64,000 bases of DNA from Lineus longissimus (lineage: Eukaryota; Nemertea; Pilidiophora; Heteronemertea; Lineidae): assembly GCF_910592395.1 (NCBI RefSeq), contig NC_088325.1:560001-624000 (forward strand). The letters run 5' to 3'. The position numbers and the translations under genes were made by a program. The notes under the pieces were generated by a model that had not been told where the DNA came from, searched no databases, and saw only the letters and a list, made by a program, of their open reading frames with translations. Below are positions 14,222 to 26,949 of this stretch, piece by piece (position 1 is the first letter of the stretch; every line of letters begins with the position of its first letter).

Positions 14222-15138
14222 CACCAATGTTCACTGTAAAGATTGGCCTACACTGATCTAACCACTTGTTATAACTCCCTCAATGTTCACTGTAAACGAT
14301 TGGCCTACACTGATCTAACCACTTGTTATAACTCCCTCAATGTTCACTGTAAACGATTGGCCTACACTGATCTAACCACTTGTTACAACCCCCTCAATGT
14401 TCACTGTAAACGATTGGCCTACACTGATCTAACCACTTGTTACAACTCCCTCAATGTTCACTGTAAACGATTGGCCTACACTGATTTAACCACTTGTTAC
14501 AACTCCCTCAATGTTCACTGTAAACGATTGGCCTACTCTGATCTAACCACTTGTTATAACCCCCTAAATGTTCACTATAAACGATTGGCCTACACTGATC
14601 TAACCACTTGTTACAACTCCCTCAATGTTCACTGTAAACGATTGGCCTACACTGATCTAACCACTTGTTATAACTCCCTCAATGTTCACTGTAAACGATT
14701 GGCCTACTCTGATCTAACCACTTGTTATAACCCCCTCAATGTTCACTGTAAACGATTGGCCTACACTGATCTAACCACTTGTTATAACTCCCTCATTGTT
14801 CACTGTAAACGATTGGCCTACTCTGATCTAACCACTTGTTATAACTCCCTCAATGTTCACTGTAAACGATTGGCCTACACTGATCTAACCACTTGTTATA
14901 ACTCCCTCAATGTTCACTGTAAACGATTGGCCTACACTGATCTAACCACTTGTTATAACTCCCTCATTGTTCACTGTAAACGATTGGCCTACACTGATCT
15001 AACCACTTGTTATAACTCCCTCAATGTTCACTGTAAACGATTGGCCTACACTGATCTAACCACTTGTTATAACTCCCTCAATGTTCACTGTAAACGATTG
15101 GCCTACACTGATCTAACCACTTGTTATAACTCCCTCAA
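14222..15138. repeat. 57-bp satellite, about 16 copies
   Basis: Unit includes GATTGGCCTACACTGATCTA and CCACTTGTTATAACTCCCTC. Because 57 is a multiple of three it leaves an open frame of 322 codons, but the peptide is simply the repeat read through and there is no gene context. Confidence 0.95.
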
Positions 15139-15139
15139 C

Positions 15140-15240
15140 ATTTTGCATGTTGCAAAGTGTCGCAAGCCGGGGGAGATGCAAATGGCATTGATGATGACAC
15201 TTCGAAACTAGGGCACCAGATGTGCTCAGCCCGGCCAGGA
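15140..15240. repeat. 3' flank of the 57-bp array, shared with the 48-bp array
   Basis: GCAAAGTGTCGCAAGCCGG ... ATTGATGATGACAC ... CAGCCCGG is homologous to 16083-16145 (GCAAAGTGTCAACAAACCG ... ATTGATGACAC ... CAGCCCGG). Confidence 0.75.
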
Positions 15241-15710
15241 CTGCTACACTTATTAGACAGAAATTAACAACAGTAGTGAAATATTTGAACTCTTAAAATC
15301 GATATTGCAATACTAGGGAGGTTTCGCAATTCACACGAAGGACGAATAAGGACGGTCTGTGGAGTCCTGGGCTACTTAATTTACGCGACAAATATCGTAC
15401 ATCTTCTTTTGTCATTGTCTGAAGGAGACAACGCGGACATTTAGAAAAGAATCGCTGATAAAAATGGATTTAAATACTTTGTTCGTAGCTCTTGATCTTA
15501 AGGCTTGCTAAACCTGACCACGGCAATATCAACCTGATACGCTTGTTGAGATAACTCTCCTTTAAAAGTAAATATTTAAGCAGCCAAAAGCGTGGTAATG
15601 ACACTTAAATGACATGAACTTCCTGGGTAACTAGTTATACTTTGCCCAGGTCAACCTCAACTACTGGCAGTAATTATCAAAATGTAAAAACAACATTGTC
15701 TACTTTGCCT

Positions 15711-16085
15711 CATTACACCGTAACGTAACTCCTATTGCGCATCATTTTACCGTGCTTCATTACACCGTAACGTTAACTCCCATTGCCAATCATTTTACTC
15801 TACATCATTACACCGTAACGTTAACTCCCATTGTCAATCATTTCACCGTGCTTCATTACACTGTAATGTTAACTCCCATTGCCCATCATTTTACTCTGCT
15901 TCATTACACCGTAACGTTAACTCCCATTGCCCATCATTTTACTCTACATCATTACACCGTAATGTTAACTCCCATTGCCCATCATTTTACTCTGCCTCAT
16001 TACACCGTAATGTTAACTCCCATTGCCAATCATTTTACTCTGCTTCATTACACCGTAATGTTAACTCCCATTGCCCATCATTTTG
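15711..16085. repeat. 48-bp satellite, about 8 copies
   Basis: Unit includes CATTACACCGTAACGTTAAC and TCCCATTGCCCATCATTTTA. The 126-codon open frame across it is a by-product of the unit length. Confidence 0.95.
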
Positions 16086-16694
16086 CAAAGTGTCAACAAA
16101 CCGTAATGATATTGATGACACATCAAAACTAGGTCAGCCCGGGCGAACAACAACGAAACGAAAACTTTAAACGATCTTGATACATATCTAAACAATCATA
16201 ATTAAGTAACCTACCTTATTTTTTGAGGTAACATCTCTATCCATTTCTCCTCAATGAAGCATTTAATCCCTCTTAATCCTGCGATAATCCAAAGGTTAAT
16301 TTAATCCTTACGCGACATAGCTTATCCAGCTCGACATACGATGTGGATATCGCCAAGTCTAACTATCGAATGACGACTGCATATATGTGTGATTAACCGC
16401 TGTTCCGCATCGAGTGGCGCTGGTGGTTTCAATGGCATTCATTACGCTCGTCGGTGTGCTGGCCTCAATCAATAGAAAGCGCTGTTCTTTTTATTCTTGA
16501 GCTAATATTATACGATAACTCCATTGATATGCGCACGGCTCATATGCTAGCAATGTGAAGGTCGATCAATTTTTGCGGATTCGTGAATAGCCGCAATTCG
16601 CGAAATTAAAAAACCACGAAAAAACCGAAAGAGATTCGGTAATCCACCAAATGAAGAAACGGCGTGTCCCCAGATCCAGGACATGATTCGGTGA

Positions 16695-16900
16695 TGGCAG
16701 CTTTAATGCAGCTGCCGCTGAAGTCTCCCGACCGCCCTCAAAGACAATGGTGGCACCTCGTCATTCAGAAAAGGACTTAAGACCTGGCTTTTCAACATCT
16801 AATTCTAAGGCAGCGCTTGAACAGTTTATAACTGAGTAGCGCTTTAAATATACGGACATTACATTACTGATCTGGCTCCTACATTTAGTTCCCCTTTAAC
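16695..16900 (+). mobile_element. Decayed 3' end of a non-LTR retrotransposon
   Basis: One frame reads SFRKGLKTWLFNI then stop, the pattern at the end of CR1/L2-type ORF2 proteins. It is followed by GTAGCGCTTTAAATATA, like the terminal sequence of such elements. The element is otherwise unrecognisable. Confidence 0.5.
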
Positions 16901-18181
16901 ATTTTGCTTATCTGGAAGGCCGGCTACTGCCTTAACTGAATACCATTCTGCTTCTGAAGTGCAACCGGCGGTTAAAGGCCTGCGCCGTTCGTTAAAAATT
17001 TAAAACTTGTAATTGAATTTGAACATTTCCAATAGCGTAAAAAGTAAAGAACGTAAACAACATTGCCGACAACTATGATTGACTGAAGTGGCACTGCAGT
17101 TACGTCAATTAATCGAAGAGACTTCCATCGATTTTTGGAGAACTCGAAACCATTGCGTCAGTCCACATTCGCAGAATAAATGCGTTGATATGCGCCGAGT
17201 AGCGACAGCGGCATGTGGAGTGTGGTACTTTATTTATTGATGAAACTGGTCGAGCCCCCCTAAAGATTTGAAGCGCCTTTTAAGTCGTATGACATCGCGT
17301 TTGTCGGCGTCGAGGTATTGACTGAACAAACTGGGACACTCGGCTTTTCCGTTAAAACAGTTAAAGGACTATGACGCCCGCTGAAAATTTGAAATTTGAA
17401 TTTGAGATTTTTCAATTACATGTATGTCAAATACACATTGAATGTAAATTTCAATATTTGCTTGTGGACCGATAGCGTTTGAACTGTACGCCAATTTTCA
17501 TCGTGTCGACGTGTCTGGTATACTGTGCAGCGGTAATGTTTATTCATCTACTTGTGTCACAAGAGAAATGGACAGCGCGGGTCTTTAAATGCTGTTAAAT
17601 ATATGTACATGTAGTACCTTAGTTGACAGTCCCTGTCTAAACATAATTTGAAGTTGACATGCTTACCTTCCGTTGCGTTGCTGGGGCTGCGTTTGAAGTA
17701 GTTGTTGTCATTCTGTTTATCTGGCAGATGTTTCAACTAGGTAAAGCAAGTTATTGACTTTGATACATGAAGTGTGTGTCGCATCCTTAAAGGTTTATCC
17801 GTCATTCAAAAATTTGAAAATGGAACTCGAATCTGAAAAATTGTGTCCGGGAAGCAGCAGCAAGTACCAGTGACTTGGCTTACCTGAAGTGCTGCCATAA
17901 CTCCCTGCTATCGCATTTGATGTCACAGCATCGGCGGATCGTTGGCGTGTCAGCCGTATGCAGACATTCCCCCAGTCCAATTAGGGCGTGACAACATTTC
18001 GGGGAAGAGTAAAATTGCTATCATCGTGATTAATAACGTGTTTCCTCGACATAAACAAACCTTCCCACAAAAATGGTTGCTTCTGAACCAGATATATTGA
18101 CCAAGAAAATCAAGTTGTTTCACATGACACCAAATGCAGGTCAAAATCCGTTTATCAACCAATCATCTCCCTACTGAGACC

Positions 18182-18377
18182 AAGTACAACCTCTCTATTA
18201 AGGACACCCTCGAGACTGACAAGTGTTGTCTTTAATAGAGAGTTGTCCTGATTAGATAGGTCAAGTTGAATGGAAACAACCAATTTAGGACCAAAACTAG
18301 TGTCCTTGATATAGAAGTAGACCTTAATAGAGAGGATGTCCTTAGTAGAGAGGTGTCAGCTAAGGGAGGTTCCACTG
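18182..18377. mobile_element. MITE, pogo/Tc1-like termini, copy 1 (diverged)
   Basis: Inverted ends AACCTCTCTATTAAGGACAC / GAGGTTCCACTGTAA, internal AATAGAGAG motifs and ACTAGTGTCC shared with the copy at 20535-20694. Confidence 0.75.
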
Positions 18378-18591
18378 TAATATGTTGCCTGCAAAACAAG
18401 GCATCGATTTTGTTACACTCTGTATATAATCTGTCAGTCGATACGGTACATGTCATTGTATGGTATATATCGATACCACAATATGTTGAGATGTATCTAA
18501 ATACGGGTTGCTCTTTCTATGTGAAGAGTTATACAATGTAATGGATAAGGTAGAGGAAGACCACACATGACTGCCTTATCCAAACAAAAGT

Positions 18592-18722
18592 AACGTTACA
18601 GTAAGTTACAGTACGTTACAGTACGTTACAGTACGTTACAGTACGTTACAGTACGTTACAGCACGTTACAGTACGTTACAGCACGTTACAGTACGTTACA
18701 GCACGTTACAGTACGTTACAAT
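18592..18722. repeat. 10-bp minisatellite (CGTTACAGTA)n
   Basis: About 13 head-to-tail copies. An A/C alternation (ACAGTACG / ACAGCACG) in the right half shows a 20-bp higher-order period. Confidence 0.95.
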
Positions 18723-18839
18723 ACTACGCAACAGGAGAAGTAAATCCACACCCGTCCACTCCTTTAAGAGAAGAATATTTGAATTTGCACGAACTGTCTG
18801 TCTATCCTTAATTTTATTGATTGGCTCCATTTTACAGGC

Positions 18840-19050
18840 CGTTGTGGATCAGTTAACTGAACCGGTGCAGTCGCTTGAAATGTCTTCGGATAGATTGCCT
18901 GGGGAACAAAGGCTTATATTGTGCGTTCTAATCGCGTTGGTATTGCCAGTCATGGCCTCTTACAACCATACCTGTTTATTGCCAATATCCGTCAGAATGC
19001 AATTGAGCTGGACACATTTCCAGAGGGACACTTTTTACTTCTACACCAGA
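18840..19050. repeat. Dispersed element family 2, copy 1
   Basis: Contains GAAATGTCTTCGGATAG, GTCAGAAT and GGGACACTTTTTACTTCTAC, in the same order as 49000-49145. Related ends occur at 47325-47390 and, inverted, at 54427-54490. Confidence 0.65.
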
Positions 19051-19091
19051 TCTAGTCAGAACGAAATACGCTTTATTCTGCAGGCAAAAGG

Positions 19092-19215
19092 GTTCATGCA
19101 TGGATCTATGACGGTGATTAATCACTAACGCTCCATCCATGGATGGGTGATGGAGAATCTCAACTTTATCTATCCATGGAGGGACCTCCGTGGATGGAAC
19201 GTCCATCGGCCATCC
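19092..19215. repeat. Dispersed self-complementary ATCCATGGAT-rich element, copy 1
   Basis: Repeated CCATCCATGGATGG, GGATCTATGA and TGATGGAGAAT motifs. Related copies are at 25160-25325, 37665-37950 and 53345-53690, with fragments at 1105-1150 and 24905-25010. Confidence 0.7.
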
Positions 19216-19807
19216 TAGAGCCATGCGTATGTACGAAAAGCTGACACATATACTTTCTTTCCGTGACTATCATAAAAAATAAATACAGAATTGATTGAGT
19301 TTAATTTATGCTTACTATCACGAAGCCTAATGCTTGCTTAATTTCATATGAAGTTTCTTTAATCCACAGTATCAGTTTAAGCAGTATGTTCTGCTCATTA
19401 TTGGACGTGCACTGAATTCTGTTAAAATATCGAATAATTTAATCATCACGTAGCACACACACCAGGTGTTCATTTAATTGTTTCCCCTCCGAACTTCCCC
19501 ATACTCCGGTGCAAACCAGGCACGCACCACCGCCAAGCACTACGTTCCCATTTCTTCCGCGAGATGCCGCCACTATAATGGACCAGCAACAACGAGGCAA
19601 TCAGAATAGAGTGGTTCAATTACACCTTCCTCTCCGTAACGGAGAGTTTCGAAAGGTACCTAATTAGAAATTATTGCAATATCAAAGAACCTGCGTCGCA
19701 CGGTGATACTATTGCGTGAAATTCCTTCGAGTTCTAACCGCGAGTGTGCTGCTTCGAGCGCGGAATAGCCAGGCAATGCACCGTGGATTCTACCTTTAGA
19801 AGACACA

Positions 19808-20005
19808 GAAGGCCGTCTACACGAGACCAAACCGATCTGGATCGATCCGGATTGGTCTAGATTAGTCTGCCGTGTAAACGCACATGAATGTGATATGGTC
19901 TGGTACGATGAACATACCTCATAACGAAACTTACGTTATTCATGACGTCGTGAGCGAAGTGATCTGGTCGTGTCTGATTTGGTTCAGTACCGTGTACGAG
20001 GCCCT
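19808..20005. mobile_element. Possible MITE with imperfect inverted ends
   Basis: Left GGCCGTCTACACGAGACCAAA and right TTTGGTTCAGTACCGTGTAC...GGCC are roughly inverted. 51612-51650 has a related GGCCGTTTACACGGGACCAAA end. Confidence 0.4.
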
Positions 20006-20534
20006 GATAGTGTCGCATTGTCTAAATTGCAGATAATTTTTCATAAATTTTTCAACCAATGGCGTACCCCTTGAAGAGACGCGGTCGAATTGTAGAGGTC
20101 GGCCGGAAAATGACCACCCTGTTCAGCAACCACATACTTATCCCCGTCACAGAATAAATACCGTTGATATCATGAGAGAACGCATTTATCAATCGTAAAA
20201 TTCCTGTATCATCTTGAATATGCGCCTAATTAGGAATCAACATTTCGGTATGGCCATCCCTCAGAATAGTCAATCATGTTTGCATCCCGAATGCGCAGCG
20301 GGACTTCAGGGAGTAAATTGCCGGCTTAGCAATGCTTTGGCCAAGCTCTCTCGACCAGCAGTTAGTCTGTCATTGCAAAATTGTCAGCGACTTATCGTCG
20401 ACGTCTTCCTGATTGATTAAAAAGACAAGTTTGGGACAAAAATCAGTGTCCTCATAGAGTGGGTGTCCTATTTTTATATACAGAGGTGCCGCTTATGTAC
20501 ATTTTGTTTACGTGTGCAGCACTGTATAGATATA

Positions 20535-20694
20535 CAGTAGAACCTCTCTATTAAGGACACCATCGGGACTGACAAGTGCTGTCCTTAATAGAGAGGTGTC
20601 CTGATTAGAGAGGTCAAATCGAATGGAAACAATCAATTTGGGCCCAAAACTAGTGTCCTCAATAGAGAGGTGTCCACTAAGAGAGGTTCTACTG
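20535..20694. mobile_element. 160-bp MITE, pogo/Tc1-like, TA target duplication
   Basis: Starts CAGTAGAACCTCTCT and ends in its inverse AGAGAGGTTCTACTG, flanked by TA on both sides (20533-20534, 20695-20696). No transposase. A partial relative lies at 20425-20495. Confidence 0.85.
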
Positions 20695-21296
20695 TACTTG
20701 TAAGCAACATATCTTGATTGCCTGATGCATCCGAGGTGTTTTAGAACAAAAATCCATACCTCACTGCCAGTATTGGTTGTCTGATTTGACACCTATCGGG
20801 AGTGGCGCCACCCTCGCGTGTGTTTAGAAAACACTGACAGTGTGCTGTCAGTTCCTTAAACAAAAGCTGCCCTAAGGCCTATATATCATAACAAAACAGG
20901 TGGCATTTCTTTTGCTGTCTGAGCTACGCTCATCAAGAAGAAACACTCGTGTACATAATTGCTCTTCCTGAAGGATCTAAATACACTGATAAAACATGTC
21001 AGGTGTTGGTTAGAATTTACGCAGCTTCGACAAAAAATTAGAATAAAAAAATATGTTTAGGTTTTGCTAATCATGACAGGGAGGGCTGTTTTGTACTGCG
21101 ATCACGTGAAGTTCTTATCATCACTTTGTTTTCCTTGAAGCTGAAACAATATATTGATGGGCTTTTGGTTTTTGCTAATCATGAATGAGAAGGCTGTTCT
21201 TAAAGTATTAGGCGGTGAGTTTGTATTGTGATCACATCAATAACATTAACCACATACTTATATAATCATTTTGTATTCCATAAATCTGAAACATTA

Positions 21297-22275
21297 GTCC
21301 CATAGAGTGCCTAGTGCCTAGTCCCATAGAGCGCCGAGTCCCATGAAGCGCCGAGTCCCATGAAGCGCCGAGTCCCATGGAGTGCCGAGCCCCAGAGCGC
21401 CGAGCCCCATAGAGCGGCGAGCCCCATAGAGCGGCGAGCCCCATAGAGCGGCGAGCCCCATAGAGCGGCGAGCCCCATAGAGCGGCGAGCCCCATATATA
21501 GAGCGGCGAGCCCATATATAGAGCGGCGAGCCCCATATATAGAGCGGCGAGTCCCATATATAGAGCGGCGAGTCCCATATATAGAGCGGCGAGTCCCATA
21601 TATAGAGCGGCGAGTCCCATATATAGAGCGGCGAGTCCCATATATAGAGCGGCGAGTCCCATATATAGAGCGGCGAGTCCCATATATAGAGCGGCGAGTC
21701 CCATATATAGAGCGGCGAGTCCCATATATAGAGCGGCGAGTCCCATATATAGAGCGGCGAGTCCCATATATAGAGCGGCGAGTCCCATATATAGAGCGGC
21801 GAGTCCCATATATAGAGCGGCGAGTCCCATATATAGAGCGGCGAGTCCCATATATAGAGCGGCGAGTCCCATATATAGAGCGGCGAGTCCCATATATAGA
21901 GCGGCGAGTCCCATATATAGAGCGCCGAGTCCCATATATAGAGCGCCGAGTCCCATATATAGAGCGGCGAGTCCCATATATAGAGCGCCGAGTCCCATAT
22001 ATAGAGCGCCGAGTCCCATATATAGAGCGCCGAGTCCCATATATAGAGCGCCGAGTCCCATATATAGAGCGGCGAGTCCCATATATAGAGCGCCGAGTCC
22101 CATATATAGAGCGCCGAGTCCCATATATAGAGCGCCGAGTCCCATATATAGAGCGCCGAGTCCCATATATAGAGCGCCGAGTCCCATATATAGAGCGCCG
22201 AGTCCCATATATAGAGCGCCGAGTCCCATATATAGAGCGCCGAGTCCCATAGAGCGCCGAGTCCCATAGAGCGAC
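21297..22275. repeat. Composite 21-bp/17-bp satellite, about 45 units
   Basis: The central block has about 34 units of 21 bp (CCCATATATAGAGCGGCGAGT). Both ends carry 17-bp units lacking a TATA tetranucleotide (CCCATAGAGCGGCGAGC). Within the 21-bp block, GGC variants dominate on the left and GCC variants on the right. Open minus-strand frames across it are read-through of the unit. Confidence 0.95.
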
Positions 22276-22279
22276 GAAC

Positions 22280-24625
22280 GAAAATTTAACAATTATTAAT
22301 GTTAATTACACAGGAAATCGGCAGCATAAAGTAGCTATTCAGCAGAGAGAGAGGATTGAACAGGTCCTAATGGTTTTCGGCGATTCCCTCATGCCGATTT
22401 TCGTCCACGAAAGAACTCAAAAGGACTCCGCCAGGACCGAAAATTCCTCTCTGGACCTTTTTACGCACATTCTTTATATCGATAGATTTAACCCTTTTTT
22501 TCAGCAGACATAGATTTGAACCTTTGACAGACGAAAAAATAGAAAGTAAATTTATGTGATTTATTAAAATGACCACGAGACCCCCTCAGATGAGTAATTT
22601 TGTGACACATTGCGTACTGGTGATTTAGTTCACGAGCAGAAAAAGTTACACTGAGACAATTGACGCATGGCTTGCCTGTACCGGGCTGGCCTACCCGCCA
22701 CAAGAGGGACGAAGATCGACCTCGAATAGTGGCGTTTCATTCGCCAGGCCGAACGTAAACAAATACTTATATCGCATTAATTACAAAATGTATTTTCAGG
22801 AGTCACACCATACGCACATTGGCCAATCGAAAATATCATAGGGTATGCACCTAGTGAACGTCTGGTCATCCCTAAAAATAGCGCTGGGAAAGTCTGGCCC
22901 CTGCAAACAGCTATCCTGAAAAATAGCTCCACGAACCTGCGATACATGGTAAATACAATACAGAGTCGAGGCCTCCGTCTGCGCAGAAGGCTAAATTGCG
23001 TACGACTGGACTTCCTGGCTGCACATAGGCTTGATGCACAGTGCAGTGGATCGGCGCCTATTTCAATAGGCTACAGTTCGCCTAAAAAGTCTCTACGTCG
23101 GGATACAAGATACAAAACCGATGAAAGATATCGATCGCGTCTTTCAGTTTTTAGGTAGAAAAACATCTCTTTTAGCAAAGCCATTATCCCTCTCCGTGTG
23201 TAAGAGGATCATTACCCCAAGAGGAAATAAATCTTTTCGGGCAACAATTTGCAAGTTTTTTCTACGAAGGTATTAGGCGACACAAAAAAGAGTGAGATAC
23301 TTTTAATGTTGAATAACTTCCAATAGCTATATTCTCTAATTTGCCAAGTCGAAGTTTAGGTCGAGCGTATTTGGCGACATAGAGACAATACCTTTGCGGA
23401 TTATACTCATGGCGCCAAATGTGAATGCTAAATATTGTTAAAAGTGCACTAAGTGGCAATTTTCTTTTTCACGTTTCTTTGGCGAAAATAGAAAATAAAA
23501 CTTTTTTGAGGTGGAGGGTTTTTCGTATGGTCGGGCGGGGACGATCAACAACAACTTTTTCCCTGGCCTAACAGAGAGATAATTACGCGGCAACGTGCGG
23601 CTAAGTATAGTTTTGATCGTTCGCACTTTTATAACAGATTATTGTCAAAGCATGAAAAATTACCTTTTCGAACCTGACTGACCAATTTGGAATGAAATCC
23701 GACCATATTTGTGTTTTTCATTAAGGGTCGCTAGACACTGATGGTCCCATTCGATGAGTTCACGGCAGGCTCTAGCCATTTGCTTTGATGTATGTTTGTA
23801 AATGTGACCGTGGAGAATTGTCACGGAATGTGCCGACTGTGATGACATTGCAAAAATAGATAGTACCATTTAGCCAGGATATTATAATATCAATTCATCA
23901 GGACACTGCCAACAGGTAGCTTGATCAAAGCATCAGATGTTCAGACCATTTCCAAAAATAAATTAGGCGTGCGAAGGCAATCTTGACACTAGAGGCCCTG
24001 ATTTCGTTCCTTACAACGCCTCTGGTACTGGTAAGTTGCCACCATCTTGAAAAATTGTACCGCGGATGTGGAAAAGGAAAGAATTATCCCTCGATTCGCA
24101 CACCGGCTACCGCATCACCACGTAGCCCGCGAAAATGATTGCTGCCCTACGCTGCATTTATAGTTCTCCATAAAATTACCTGACAACCCACCAAAAGGTG
24201 TCAGGTTTTATTAACAAAGATCATATTTTGTTATTTATTGATAAAATAAACTCTTTTATGAAAGAAACTGGCACTTATAACAATGTAGACCTGAACGAGA
24301 CTTACATGTACTGTCTGAACTGGTGACGCAGTAGATGACGTAGGATTATCACAGATGCCGATATCCAAGATGGAGGCAAAAGTGTAACCAAAGTCTTACT
24401 TTCCCCCGAAACCGTACAGCTATCACAGCACCAACTAACTGACATATCATTTCCTTATCACTGGAGAATATCCTACAATATATGTGACGTTGGCCATAAT
24501 ATCACTTCGGGAATCAGGAGATGATTTGCAACCTCCGGGCCATAATATTGCCATGATAAGAGTTTTATCTAGAAATAATGTTGTTTGTGATTAGTTTTAC
24601 ACCGGCGCTTATGATTTAGTAATTC
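22280..24625. other. No gene recognised
   Basis: Scattered frames under 75 codons on both strands, none with domain motifs. No repeat structure seen. Confidence 0.55.
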
Positions 24626-24629
24626 GCTG

Positions 24630-24900
24630 AGGACATGCCAACAGCAGTCACGAATTCTGTTTGAATATACTACGTGTTTCGAAAAATATTTTACAGTTTT
24701 GCTTTATAATATCTTCTCATATGTTGCCATATTTTACCTACTCTCTGTAGAGAACGTAGGCATATCTATAGATTGCATTATTCCGCTGGGGGAAATTAGG
24801 CAACAGCAGTCATGATATATGTTTGAGTATACTACGTGTTTCACAATATATTAGACAGTTTTGCTTTATGATATCTCATAGAGTTGCTATATATTACCAA
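24630..24900. repeat. Two-copy duplication, ~115-bp units
   Basis: 24630-24745 and 24795-24900 share CAACAGCAGTCA, ATACTACGTGTTTC, ACAGTTTTGCTTTAT and GTTGC.ATAT.TTACC. Confidence 0.85.
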
Positions 24901-25159
24901 GTAAAAGTGTCCATCTATGGATCAATAATCTATGATTATCACAGAGTACGCTTTACACAGGAATCTCATCTCAGATTCAATAATGGCCAATGGACGATCC
25001 ATTGATGCAGGAGTTCCAACGTATGCCCGTTGGGTCCCATAAAACTAAACGTCTGCAGTAAAGTACAAACCCGTTTGAAAACAGTTTTCAGAATTCTCGC
25101 AAATAAGAATACATGTAGTTCACTAAGTTTAATATGACTTCTTTGATGGCCTGTCACAA

Positions 25160-25325
25160 AATGTATTAAGGTTTCCATCCATGAATCAATGATGGGGATT
25201 CGCCATCTTCTATCTGCATGCCGATCCATCGTCGTGGTGCGTCTATCCATCCTTCAGTGAAAGGATGAGACTTTAGGACTGATATTCACCGCCGATAAGT
25301 CGGCCTGTCGAGCCGTGGATGGGCC
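25160..25325. repeat. Dispersed ATCCATGGAT-rich element, copy 2
   Basis: TTTCCATCCATGAATCAATGATGGGGATTC-like start (in part), then GCCGATCCATCG and CGTGGATGGGCCC; see copy 1. Confidence 0.55.
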
Positions 25326-25689
25326 CAAGTTGACGAGGAGAGATTATCAAATATGCCAAACACTTTCCTTTTCTCATGCAGCATGACATTCTGTACTCTT
25401 CATTCTGCCATGTCCTCTAAATCATAACTTAATGTGGACCGAATATCTCCATATCGCATTTCGTTGATTCGTTTATTACCAATGTACTCCAAACTATTCA
25501 AATAATGCTGATAAGTGGTTTAGTTTAATGCACATCAACATCAGTAGATAGGCTTGGATAACCAAGAGCACTTTCGATATGGAGATTATGGGTGTCTTTA
25601 CGCATAGTCTTATTGTCTGTGCCATGTATCTGTACTACACGACCCTCACTATGGGCCGTGAAAACCGCAAAAAATCTGTACATGTTTTT

Positions 25690-25872
25690 GTAAGCGGTCG
25701 TCGCTCGCGCAAACTTGTCTTGCATGTTTTTGTGAAAGAGGACGTCGAAGAACGCGGTCGTATATCAAAACAGACGTTGGGTGGCGCTCGCGCAAACTTG
25801 CCTCACATGTTTTTGTGAAAGAGGACGTCGAAGAACGCGGGCGTATATCAAAACAGACGTTGGGTGGCGCTC
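25690..25872. repeat. 83-bp minisatellite, about 2.2 copies
   Basis: Unit includes CGCTCGCGCAAACTTG, CATGTTTTTGTGAAAGAGGA and AAACAGACGTTGGGTGGCG; adjacent copies are almost identical. Confidence 0.9.
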
Positions 25873-26821
25873 ACCAGCCGAAAATACCAAATGATTCTTT
25901 TGATGGAACTCGTAAACGAGCGTATATCAACACGTAAGCTCACTTGTATATTTTTTTGTGGTATAATCCTACTCCACTCTGTTTTATTAGACATTCTCGC
26001 CGATATTTATATCGGTCATATCTGTGTGGCCCCTGAATTAGATGTTTCCTTTAAAGAAATGTCGGTGTATTTATATTCCCTTGTTTAGGCCTATTGACCA
26101 CCTTGAAAGGTGTACAGTGGGGGTCGGTGTTATCAAAATTAGCAATGATGACCCTTTGAAAAGACTTTAGAGCAATGTGAATTTGTCATGTTTTTAATCA
26201 ATTAGTCATGGAAATCATTGAATATCATGGGCCTTGAACAGGACGTGAACAGCTTCTGGTACACGCAGATTGGTTTGTACATTGTTACTTTAATGGAACG
26301 GTAAACTCCAGCTGCCTGTGGAGAACGTCAATACAACATGGCCGAAACTATTTACACAGAACATCTATCGACAATGCTATTTAGCCACATGGAAGGTGGT
26401 TGCCTATAGCGCAGGTAAATGCGTGCTGAAAGAAGGACCATGACTCAAACCTGGAGCTATGAAGTCCGTATTTCGGCTTCATTTTTGCCGAAATGGGGTG
26501 GGTTTTGCATCTAAGCTCTTCATATAGATATGCTTGTTATCTGACCATTATCGACATGTCTCGCCTCTTACAACAGTATCATGTCTGTCATTTACTATCA
26601 GCGCCTATCCGCCTCGCCGAAACAACTGACATAAATGAACCCGGTGATTTTAGGCCGGGAGACTCTACATCCCACTCAAGTTAATCCTTTGATGTACTTC
26701 TGCGGTATCATCCGCTAATCGAGGTACATGACCCAGCGGTGAAGGATACTGCCATATAGATGCCTCCATCGGCCCCCGCTGTTTAAAGGGGCGTGGCGTT
26801 CGTATTCACTGGTGGTCCAGG

Positions 26822-26945
26822 AAAATAGAAATGCAGTTATACACAATGCCGTACTGGAGGTATGTTGCACAGGAATTTGCTGAAACTTGGTATTTATAGT
26901 ATATGTCTACACAAGGGCGATTTCAAAGCAATATTTAGTACGTAT
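26822..26945. repeat. Dispersed element family 1, copy 2
   Basis: See the copy at 6801-6990. The two agree closely from GAAATGCAGTTATACACAAT through CTTGGTATTTATAGTAT. Confidence 0.75.
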
Positions 26946-26949
26946 TTGT

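Noticed and set aside
14243-15211. 322-codon open frame with a 19-residue repeat
   Set aside because: It is the 57-bp satellite read in frame; no start context, splice signals or flanking gene.
15752-16132. 126-codon open frame with a 16-residue repeat
   Set aside because: Read-through of the 48-bp satellite; unit length divisible by three explains the openness.
18592-18722. Telomere-like repeat
   Set aside because: The 10-bp CGTTACAGTA unit is not a known telomeric unit and lies inside ordinary sequence.
21311-22292. Minus-strand frames of about 320 codons with a 7-residue repeat
   Set aside because: Two overlapping frames stay open at once, which marks satellite read-through and not a protein.
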